Source: JACVSF01 sp036702855
Lineage (GTDB): Bacteria; Cyanobacteriota; Cyanobacteriia; Phormidesmidales; Phormidesmidaceae
DNA length: 29,151 nucleotides
Assembly: GCA_036702855.1 (NCBI GenBank)
Contig: DATNQF010000019.1
Location: forward strand, 1-29,151
Direction of reading: 5' to 3'
Of this stretch, positions 23,210 to 29,151 are shown one piece after another. Position numbers and translations under genes: made by a program. The notes beneath the pieces were generated by a model, which was given only the letters and a program-made list of their open reading frames with translations, searched no databases and was not told where the DNA came from. How positions within the stretch are numbered: the first letter of the stretch is position 1; each line of letters begins with the position of its first letter.

Positions 23210-24250
23210 TCACAGGTCGTTACAGAAGCGCTCCAGAATGTCGGTGCAGTGTGCGATCGCACCTAGATGAGCAATTTCGAACCCGTGAGTATTTTGAGTC
23301 GGAAAGCTTAAACAGGCGGCCCGAGAGACATGACCGAACTTCATGGCAATTGAGCCATCACTTCCAAAACCGTTGATAGTAGCCAGTTGCAAAGGTAGCT
23401 CCAGAGCAGTGGCGGCGTTACGAAGCTGCCAGTTCAGGCCCTCGTCATACAGCCCATAGCCATCTTGAGCCAGCAGCACTGGGGCCTCGTTGAACTCAAT
23501 GGGGTACTCCTGCGACAGCGGACAAATTTCTAGCGCAACGAGGGCTTCTAAAGACTGCCGCTGCGTAAAATAAAGTGCTCCTAAGGCACCGACCTCCTCC
23601 TTTGCCGACGCTACCAGATAAACGGTAACGGGAGGATGCTGCAACCGCGAAGCCAGCGCCAACAAGATGGCAACTGAGGCTTTGTTATCAAGGGTGTAGC
23701 TGGCAACGTAATCACCCAACCGCAAAGGTCGTTTGCGATGTTTGCCTACGACCACACGAGTACCTGGTCTCACGCCTGCTTGATCAAGCTCCGCTTGAGA
23801 GCGGCAAGTTTCAATCCAAGCGGCTTCCCACGTCACCCCTTTGCCCTCTTGCTGCTCCTTTTGGGGTGACTCATGGGAGACATGGCGCGAGCCAAAGGAG
23901 AGAATCCCACTGATGGTTTCTTGATCTCCCAGCAAATCCACCGCGCCTTCTCCGTAGACCCAGGGAAACGCGCCGCCTAGCCGACGCACCGAAACTCGGC
24001 CATTGGGTTCAATTGCCTTTACGATCGCACCGATCTCATCCTTGTGGGCTGTAATTGCGATCGCACGTTCCGCATCCTGCCCCGGAATTTTGGCCACAAT
24101 GTTGTCGGCGGCATCTCGCCAGTGCTCTACTCCCAGCGCAGCAAAGCTTGTCATTAAAGCTTGGTTGATCTCTTCCTCCACGCCGCTAGGTGAATGACAC
24201 ATGACTAGCGCTTCAATCTGATTGAAAAGGGCCTCAAAGTTAGAAGTCAT
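23210..24250 (-). CDS. M42 family metallopeptidase
   Basis: This is a 346-residue aminopeptidase-like enzyme of peptidase family M42 (FrvX/glutamyl aminopeptidase/TET type), which usually forms large cytoplasmic shells that trim peptides. Metal and catalytic residues can be placed: His69 and Asp71 in ITAHKDEIGA, Asp188 in TLDNKAS, Glu218/Glu219 in SAKEEVGA, Glu241 in ALEICP, and His322 in QNTHGFE. All are present, so it should be active. The length is typical. The ATG at 24250 is the start. The gene is separated from the thioredoxin-fold gene by 171 bases. Confidence 0.9.
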   Translation of the reverse strand: MTSNFEALFNQIEALVMCHSPSGVEEEINQALMTSFAALGVEHWRDAADNIVAKIPGQDAERAIAITAHKDEIGAIVKAIEPNGRVSVRRLGGAFPWVYGEGAVDLLGDQETISGILSFGSRHVSHESPQKEQQEGKGVTWEAAWIETCRSQAELDQAGVRPGTRVVVGKHRKRPLRLGDYVASYTLDNKASVAILLALASRLQHPPVTVYLVASAKEEVGALGALYFTQRQSLEALVALEICPLSQEYPIEFNEAPVLLAQDGYGLYDEGLNWQLRNAATALELPLQLATINGFGSDGSIAMKFGHVSRAACLSFPTQNTHGFEIAHLGAIAHCTDILERFCNDL

Positions 24251-24362
24251 AAATGGAAGTTGCTGAGCATGGAAAGCACTTTATTGGGAGCGGGATACCC
24301 ACATTGGCAAAATGGGCTGTCTACCCGGAGTATGGGCACTGTTTAGGAACAGCGAAAGACCC

Positions 24363-24394
24363 TGCACTGGCTGCCAAGGTATGCACCCAGTGCA
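24363..24394 (-). other. Hairpin after the thioredoxin-fold gene
   Basis: Arms TGCACTGG (24363-24370) and CCAGTGCA (24387-24394) enclose a 16-base loop, 28 bases after the stop at 24422. There is only a short T run further on (TCTTTC), so it is a possible weak terminator. Confidence 0.45.
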
Positions 24395-24421
24395 ATTTAG
24401 GGTCAGACTGAGCCGCAATCC

Positions 24422-24736
24422 CTAAGCTTCTACTCCAATGACTTGCTGCAAGCGGGTACGAAATTCACCTTTGGGATGACCTCCCTTGACTTCCCCAACA
24501 ATTGAAAAGTCTCCTTCAGGGTCGTCACAAACCAAGTAGGTAGGCCAGCCCATATCAGCCTTATCGGGATACTGCTGAAGCAGGATTTTGCGGTACTTGC
24601 GATACGTCGCTGTATCCTGCATCTTCACATCAACAAACTCTAGTCCCAGTTCCTCGGCCACCTTCTGGTCATAGAACGACATCTTGTGGCAGATGCCGCA
24701 GTCCTCGGATGAAAATTTGATGACTGCTCGACTCAT
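24422..24736 (-). CDS. Thioredoxin-fold protein with a CGIC site
   Basis: This is a 104-residue thioredoxin-like protein. The redox site is CGIC (Cys13, Cys16) in FSSEDCGICHKMS, where classical thioredoxin has WCGPC. The later WPTYLV supplies the cis-Pro opposite the active site. The region between, with QYPDKADMG, and the C-terminal helix RTRLQQVIG fit the fold. It is probably a cytoplasmic thiol-disulfide reductase or redox regulator, partner unknown. The ATG at 24736 has AGGAGA six bases upstream, the clearest ribosome binding site in this part of the window. Confidence 0.85.
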   Translation of the reverse strand: MSRAVIKFSSEDCGICHKMSFYDQKVAEELGLEFVDVKMQDTATYRKYRKILLQQYPDKADMGWPTYLVCDDPEGDFSIVGEVKGGHPKGEFRTRLQQVIGVEA

Positions 24737-24782
24737 AAGATTCTCCTGTTTATTGGCAGTAGGGGATATAACTATTTTCCGA

Positions 24783-24950
24783 TAGGAAGGGGAGTAAGCA
24801 CAGAAGGCACAGGGCAGAAGGCAAGAGGAAGGAGGAAAGAGGAAAGATTTAGCTAGAAGGTAGGCGGCAGCATAGCGTTAAGTTGCCTTGCAGAAAATCC
24901 ACGCTCCTAACTTTTTCTTCTGCCCTCTGCCTTTCCCCTTCTGCCTCACC
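24783..24950. repeat. Opposed purine-rich and pyrimidine-rich tracts after the helicase gene
   Basis: A purine-rich tract (about 24785-24848, with GGGCAGAAGG and GAGGAAGGAGGAAAGAGG) faces a pyrimidine-rich tract (about 24914-24948, with TTCTGCCCTCTGCC and CTTCTGCCTC) across about 65 bases, so the two form an imperfect inverted repeat. A related purine-rich stretch (GGCAAGAAGGCAGACGGAAGG) lies at the other end of the helicase gene, near 27335-27355. Similar degenerate tracts are common in cyanobacterial intergenic DNA. Confidence 0.55.
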
Positions 24951-27273
24951 CAAAGCGCTTCCGCAATACCGGAAATACTGGGCATGGCTTTGCCTCCTGC
25001 ACCTTTTCGGGTCGACTCCAGGTAAAAGGGGCTTGCCGTGCAGCCGACATCCATAGAAGGCGTTTGGCACGGGTCATGGCGACATAGAGAAGGCGGTATT
25101 CCTCGGCGGTCTTAAGGTGCTTGGCCTGTTCCCAGGCCGTAAAGATGTCGGGGATAGGGGCTGCTTTTTGCTTAGTGTGGGCATAGGCGCGGATTTGGGC
25201 GCGGGCGACTTCTGCCAGAGTAAAGTCACCCAGGAATTCCCCCTGAGGAGGAACCCAGAGTTCGCCCGGAATGGTTTTCTCGTGCAGAAAAGGGAGAAAC
25301 ACCACATCCCAGTCCAACCCTTTAGCTTTGTGCATGGTGATCAGGGTGAGTTGACCAGGGCGGGTGTACTGAGATTCTGTATCTTCCGTGTCTACGCTTT
25401 CAAAACGCTCTGATCCAACAATCTCTTGTAAGGTTTCGAGCATCATGGCCAGTGTGTTGTTGTCACGAGTCTGCTGACTCAGGCGAGCAGCTAGCTTATC
25501 AGCAGTCGCGAGTTCACTCTGGTTATAGTCCAGGGTCAAGCCAATGAAGGGAATCAGGTGATAAGGGGGCAGTTCCAAACGCGATCGCAAAAGAGCAGTG
25601 CAGAGCCGCCGGGCCTGCCGAGCAGCGTCTGTTTCGGGAGGCGTATCTAGAGGGCCGGGGTAGAGAAATTGCTCAGGAGCATTGGCAAGCGCATTGAGAT
25701 CCTGCGTAGGAATCCGACGGCGATCCACTAAAACCCGGAGTGCCCCCTTCAGCGTGTCTGGTGAGTGGGGTCGCTCAATAAAACGCAGCAGGGCCAGCAT
25801 TTCTTCGGGCACCTGGGTCTGGCGCTCTCGTTCACCTACGTCATACAACCGAATGCCGACTTGAGCTAGGTCCACCCCCAAAGCATCCGGGTCTCGTAGC
25901 AGGTTGCCAACAAATAGCCCCTGTCGCCCCTCCCGCACTAGCACGGCAAAGCTGGCATCTGGCTGCTGTTGATACAGCTCAACAACCCGTTGAGCAATTT
26001 GCCTCACTGAGTCCGTAATCGTGTTTGGAATACAAAGTTCTAGGCCTTGGCCTAACGGTTCTGGGTTAGCATCTGGCTGAGGATCGCTGTCAAACACGGG
26101 CTGAATCGCCTGATTTCGGAACGGGATCTCAGTGCCTGCTGCCCCCGATTGGTTCACCCAGCGCAGCAGATAGTTAGCCGCATCCATAATGACTTGAGTG
26201 CTGCGTCCGGCCTGGTTCATGGTGACCAGTTGGTTATGATGCTGGCAGGCGTCGCAGAACTGGTTGAAAAAAACAGGATCGGCTGGGGTAAAGGTCGAGT
26301 TGATTGCTTGGTTCGGATCACCAACTCGCACTAGGTTAGGCGGAGCAGAGGGGTTTGTCGAATCTGCGGCCAGGGACACCAGTAAGTCAGTTTGTAGTGG
26401 AGAGGAGTCTTGGGCTTCATCTTCAAACACAGCGAAAATTCGCTCTTGCCAAAAGCGCTGTGCCTCTGGAGCTTTTAACACCCGCAGCGCGGCCAAAATC
26501 ATGTCGTCATAGTCAATCAAGCCCCGCTGTTGCAATAGATCCTGGTAGCGCTGATATAGCCCCGCAGCCATTGAAAGAACTGCGTAGTCCTCGACATCTC
26601 CCGGTAAAACGTGAGTAAGATTCGAGGCAACTTGGTGTATTTCCTCAGGCAAAACGCCAGAACTCTTAGCTTCTCGAATGACGGTTAAGGCCAGACTTGG
26701 CAGAATTTCGGTGCGCAGGACAGACTGCCGCCGCAATCGCTCTGTCTCTTCTCCATCAAATCGTCGCCCCTCAATCAACTGCTGGTATGGGCCAGGATTA
26801 TCTACAATCCACTGTTCTACACAGGCCCGGATCAACCGATTACTTTGTATTGGGGAGACTAGGGTAAGGGTTTCTAGGCTCAGGTTCGAGAGTTCGGGGT
26901 TCCGGGTTGCAATCGTTAGGGCTAGCCCGTGCAGAGTGTAGACGACAAAGCTGTTGAGGGGCAGAGCTAATTCTCGCAGGTACTTTCTCACTTTGCCCTT
27001 GAGGTTAGCGGCGGCTGATCGAGTAAACGTCACGAGCAGCAGTTGACGGTTGGCGTGGAGACTGTGACGTGCGATCGCAATGGCTGCTGCCGCTGCCATG
27101 CCTGTCGATTTACCAGAGCCCGGAACGGCTGAAACCGCTAATGGCCCCCCTGTCCAATCAGCTAGCGCCTGTTGCCCTGGTCGGAGGCTAGCTCTGATCG
27201 CCCTGAGCGTCCTTTCTCGTTCTAGCCCAATCACGCCTGTCATACCGACACCCGTAGCCTTTTCCTCCAGCAT
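24946..27273 (-). CDS. UvrD/Rep-type superfamily 1 DNA helicase
   Basis: This is an ATP-dependent helicase-like protein of about 775 residues. Helicase motifs in order are Walker A AVPGSGKST near 49-57, motif Ia LLVTFTRSAAANLKGKV, motif II EDEAQDSSPLQ, motif III VRVGDPNQAINSTFT, motif V LITMHKAKGLDWDVVFLPFL, and motif VI LLYVAMTRAKRLLWMS near the C-terminus. It belongs to the UvrD/PcrA/Rep group, which acts in repair or recombination, but the middle is divergent, so I give no gene symbol. The frame is open to a TTG at 27339; ATGs at 27273 and 27243 are both possible, and 27273 is used. The stop lies inside the start of the pyrimidine-rich tract. Confidence 0.88.
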   Translation of the reverse strand: MLEEKATGVGMTGVIGLERERTLRAIRASLRPGQQALADWTGGPLAVSAVPGSGKSTGMAAAAAIAIARHSLHANRQLLLVTFTRSAAANLKGKVRKYLRELALPLNSFVVYTLHGLALTIATRNPELSNLSLETLTLVSPIQSNRLIRACVEQWIVDNPGPYQQLIEGRRFDGEETERLRRQSVLRTEILPSLALTVIREAKSSGVLPEEIHQVASNLTHVLPGDVEDYAVLSMAAGLYQRYQDLLQQRGLIDYDDMILAALRVLKAPEAQRFWQERIFAVFEDEAQDSSPLQTDLLVSLAADSTNPSAPPNLVRVGDPNQAINSTFTPADPVFFNQFCDACQHHNQLVTMNQAGRSTQVIMDAANYLLRWVNQSGAAGTEIPFRNQAIQPVFDSDPQPDANPEPLGQGLELCIPNTITDSVRQIAQRVVELYQQQPDASFAVLVREGRQGLFVGNLLRDPDALGVDLAQVGIRLYDVGERERQTQVPEEMLALLRFIERPHSPDTLKGALRVLVDRRRIPTQDLNALANAPEQFLYPGPLDTPPETDAARQARRLCTALLRSRLELPPYHLIPFIGLTLDYNQSELATADKLAARLSQQTRDNNTLAMMLETLQEIVGSERFESVDTEDTESQYTRPGQLTLITMHKAKGLDWDVVFLPFLHEKTIPGELWVPPQGEFLGDFTLAEVARAQIRAYAHTKQKAAPIPDIFTAWEQAKHLKTAEEYRLLYVAMTRAKRLLWMSAARQAPFTWSRPEKVQEAKPCPVFPVLRKRFG

Positions 27274-27366
27274 AGCGATTTGAACCAGCCTCAAGACCGT
27301 CCAGGCTTGGAGAGTCAGGACTGGAGAGCGAGCAGGCAAGAAGGCAGACGGAAGGAAATCTTACTC

Positions 27367-28542
27367 CTAAATGCCTAACATTGCTGAGTGCCAAAGCTGG
27401 TAGCCCTGTGGGTTGAGATGCACACCGTCTGTCGTGAGCGCCCGATCAAGATTTCCTTGAGCATCGACAAATTCAGACTGTAAATCCAGGTAGTCAACGC
27501 CTTGCTGAGCAGCAATCACTGCAACCTGCTGGTTCACCCGGCGAATACGATCGCTAGAGATACGGGGTAACCGCGTTGGCAGAATAGAGTACATCACAAT
27601 TCGGGCTTGGGGATGTTGCTGGCGCAGCTGCTGCATAATCAATCGTAGGTTGTTAACCACAGCCTCATCAGAAGCACCCTGCTTCAGGTCATTCACACCT
27701 GCCATAACGTGAATGGTATTGGGCCGGGTGGCTGCAAAATTTGGTAGCCGCCGCAAAATTTGAGCAGAGGTTTCTCCAGAAATGCTTTGGTTGAGCCAGA
27801 AGCGATCCCGAGAGAGCCATTCCGGTGGAAGCCACAAACTTAGAGAGTCCCCAACAATAATTGCTAACTGGTTGTTCCCCTGACCCATTGCAATCGATTG
27901 GGCCTCCTGAGCCAAAAGATCCTGCCACTGTTGATAGGTAGGTCGCTCGGTTGCCATTTGCCATTGGTCAGCAAACTCGTTGGGAGAAATGCGGGTATAC
28001 AGCTTACCTGCTCGTAGAGCGGCCCGCCGCTGGACATACAGTTGGCTGCCTGTGCGGGGGCGCACTGTTACCCAAAACCCGTTCGCAGTTGGGCTTGGAC
28101 GCATAGCCGCAACAGCACGACTAAATTGGGGCATTGCAGTGCTGGGCTGGGCATTGGGTCGCATGATTTGTTGGGCAGCAAGGGGGGGTCGAGGGGGTGG
28201 TGCGATCGCACTTTGGGACTGAGTTGCAATAATGCGAGCGGCATTCAGGGAATTTGACGGCTCAGCCATCTGCCCAGGTTGGTCACGACTATGGTTAACC
28301 TCTAGTGTCTCTACAGCATCGAGCATTTTGGAAGGCCGCCCCTGTGCAACTTGACACACGGGGACTGGCAGTTCGGGAGCCACAGGCTGTGCTGATGGAG
28401 CAATAGGTGGCATTGGAGTGCCCAAGCTACCTTGAGCAAAGACATTGGCTGCCGCCTCTAGCGCTAGGGCAGGAGTCTGCGACATCGCCTCGTTTACGCA
28501 GCTTGCCAGCAGTTGGGCTGCCATCCAACACACATCAGCCAT
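27367..28542 (-). CDS. SGNH/GDSL hydrolase with a long proline/alanine-rich N-terminal region
   Basis: The C-terminal ~170 residues form an SGNH hydrolase (esterase/lipase superfamily). Block I is IIVGDSLSLW with the nucleophile Ser233, block III GVND (Asn284), and block V DGVHLNP with Asp372 and His375. Between these lie LNQSISGETSAQILRRLP and RIVMYSILP, typical of the lysophospholipase/acetylhydrolase-like group. The N-terminal 150 residues are low complexity (many Pro, Ala, Gln, Ser) and probably disordered, followed by a short ordered segment (GFWVTVRPRTGSQLYVQRR). No signal peptide is seen, so the cell location is open. The substrate is unknown. The ATG at 28542 has AGGAGA six bases upstream. 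Confidence 0.88.
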   Translation of the reverse strand: MADVCWMAAQLLASCVNEAMSQTPALALEAAANVFAQGSLGTPMPPIAPSAQPVAPELPVPVCQVAQGRPSKMLDAVETLEVNHSRDQPGQMAEPSNSLNAARIIATQSQSAIAPPPRPPLAAQQIMRPNAQPSTAMPQFSRAVAAMRPSPTANGFWVTVRPRTGSQLYVQRRAALRAGKLYTRISPNEFADQWQMATERPTYQQWQDLLAQEAQSIAMGQGNNQLAIIVGDSLSLWLPPEWLSRDRFWLNQSISGETSAQILRRLPNFAATRPNTIHVMAGVNDLKQGASDEAVVNNLRLIMQQLRQQHPQARIVMYSILPTRLPRISSDRIRRVNQQVAVIAAQQGVDYLDLQSEFVDAQGNLDRALTTDGVHLNPQGYQLWHSAMLGI

Positions 28543-28696
28543 ATATTCTCCTTTGGCAGAACTCTCTGAACTCTTTTGTCGCGTCCAACCGCCAAATTCA
28601 GGACAAAAGTTACCGAGATTAGATTCTTTGGTTTAAGAAAGTCAAGATATCTTGAGCTTCGCCGCCCATGAAACAAGCAAGCTCAAGACGCCTCTC

Positions 28697-28726
28697 TTGA
28701 CACAATTAAACTTCTTCGGGCATGAT
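28697..28726 (+). promoter_or_regulatory. Candidate sigma-70-type promoter of rplU
   Basis: A perfect -35 box TTGACA (28697-28702) is followed after 18 bases by CATGAT (28721-28726), which matches the -10 consensus at 4 of 6 positions. It would start transcription near 28733, giving a leader of about 95 bases before rplU. Confidence 0.5.
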
Positions 28727-28732
28727 GGTTAA

Positions 28733-28828
28733 CTGGCTGTTTATTTGGCTCGGATCAGGTTTCCAAGTGTTGTGCCCCCTTCAACTGGGGAATGGCGCGG
28801 CTACCTGTACGGCAACCATGAGGTAAGG
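28733..28828 (+). promoter_or_regulatory. Possible structured leader of rplU
   Basis: The predicted 5' leader contains a short hairpin CCCC/GGGG (near 28780-28796) and a GC-rich segment that can pair TACC with GGTA across the ribosome binding region just before the ATG. L21 leaders that regulate their own gene are known in Firmicutes. I cannot match this one to that family, so a regulatory role is inference. Confidence 0.3.
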
Positions 28829-29151
28829 ATGGCATACGCAATTGTTGAAACTGGCGGCAAGCAAATCAGAGTTGAGCCGGGCCGCTTTTACGATGTAGAT
28901 CGGTTGGCTTTCGGTGAAGACGAGCAAATCACTCTAGATAGAGTGCTTTTTGTGAGCGATGGGGATGAAGCCCACGTCGGTCAGCCTGTCATTGAAGGGG
29001 CAACCATTACCGCGACGGTTATGCGCCATCTGCGGGGCCGCAAAGTCATCGTTTACAAGATGCGCCCCAAAAAGAAAACCCGCAAGAAGCAGGGTCACCG
29101 CCAGGAACTCACTCGCCTGATGGTTGATGCAATTAATTTTAATGGCAAAGC
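28829..29151 (+). CDS. rplU: 50S ribosomal protein L21, 3' end cut
   Basis: L21 is a large-subunit ribosomal protein that binds 23S rRNA. The visible 107 residues start MAYAIVETGGKQIRVEPGRF, a clear L21 signature, with VLFVSDGDEAHVGQPVIEGA in the middle and the basic RNA-binding stretch KMRPKKKTRKKQGHRQELT near 78-96. The frame runs off the window, so the last residues and rpmA (L27), which usually follows, are not seen. The ATG at 28829 has GAGG five bases upstream. Confidence 0.97.
   Translation, partial: MAYAIVETGGKQIRVEPGRFYDVDRLAFGEDEQITLDRVLFVSDGDEAHVGQPVIEGATITATVMRHLRGRKVIVYKMRPKKKTRKKQGHRQELTRLMVDAINFNGK

Noticed and set aside
27270..27300. GGTTCAAATC on the minus strand, like a tRNA T-loop
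   Set aside because: The flanking T-stem does not pair and no cloverleaf fits; it is the region before the helicase start.
1..29151. CRISPR array, insertion sequence, prophage or toxin-antitoxin pair
   Set aside because: No regularly spaced repeats, transposase or integrase motifs, or small paired toxin/antitoxin genes were seen on either strand.

Overview
This window comes from a cyanobacterial chromosome. The evidence is about twenty copies of the HIP1 octamer GCGATCGC, a high-light-inducible (HLIP) gene, menB of the phylloquinone type, the HemJ-type protoporphyrinogen oxidase, an NblB-like HEAT-repeat protein linked to phycobilisomes, a PEP-CTERM protein, and several small families known mainly from cyanobacteria. 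I cannot assign a genus. Both edges cut genes: a Rel/SpoT enzyme on the left and ribosomal protein L21 on the right.

Layout. 1-4.7 kb: the 3' part of a bifunctional (p)ppGpp synthetase/hydrolase, a secreted PEP-CTERM protein with a clear terminator, a SelO-type protein AMPylase, and a convergent DUF760 gene. 4.8-6.8 kb: scpB and an ATPase-only ABC transporter on the minus strand, then a small unknown plus-strand gene. 6.8-9.4 kb: genes supporting photosynthesis, namely an HLIP with a candidate HLR1 promoter element and a strong terminator, a small secreted-protein frame with no normal start codon, hemJ, and divergent menB ending in a very strong hairpin. 9.4-13.9 kb: minus-strand genes for a four-cysteine small protein, a lipoprotein solute-binding protein, a membrane protein, a charged low-complexity protein and an exported protein. 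14.0-18.5 kb: the phosphate operon pstS-pstC-pstA-pstB with a pstS/pstC attenuator, a terminator after pstB and a possible Pho box. 18.5-21.2 kb: asnS, a tail-anchored coiled-coil protein, a DUF6439-like gene and an RsbW-like ATPase. 21.2-21.9 kb is the largest gene-poor gap. 21.9-24.7 kb: an NblB-like protein, a two-CBS protein, an M42 peptidase and a thioredoxin-fold protein. 24.9-29.2 kb: a UvrD-like helicase, an SGNH hydrolase, and rplU with its promoter.

Taken together this is core and lineage-conserved cyanobacterial sequence. Several genes relate to acclimation: the stringent response, phosphate uptake, high light, pigment and quinone synthesis, and possible phycobilisome turnover. I see no transposase, integrase, CRISPR array, toxin-antitoxin pair or defence island, and no convincing new multi-gene system. 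The most interesting items are small: the HLR1-like element before the HLIP gene, the secreted frame without a start codon, paired hairpins in the pst and hli transcripts, a possible L21 leader, and purine/pyrimidine-rich repeat blocks at both ends of the helicase gene.
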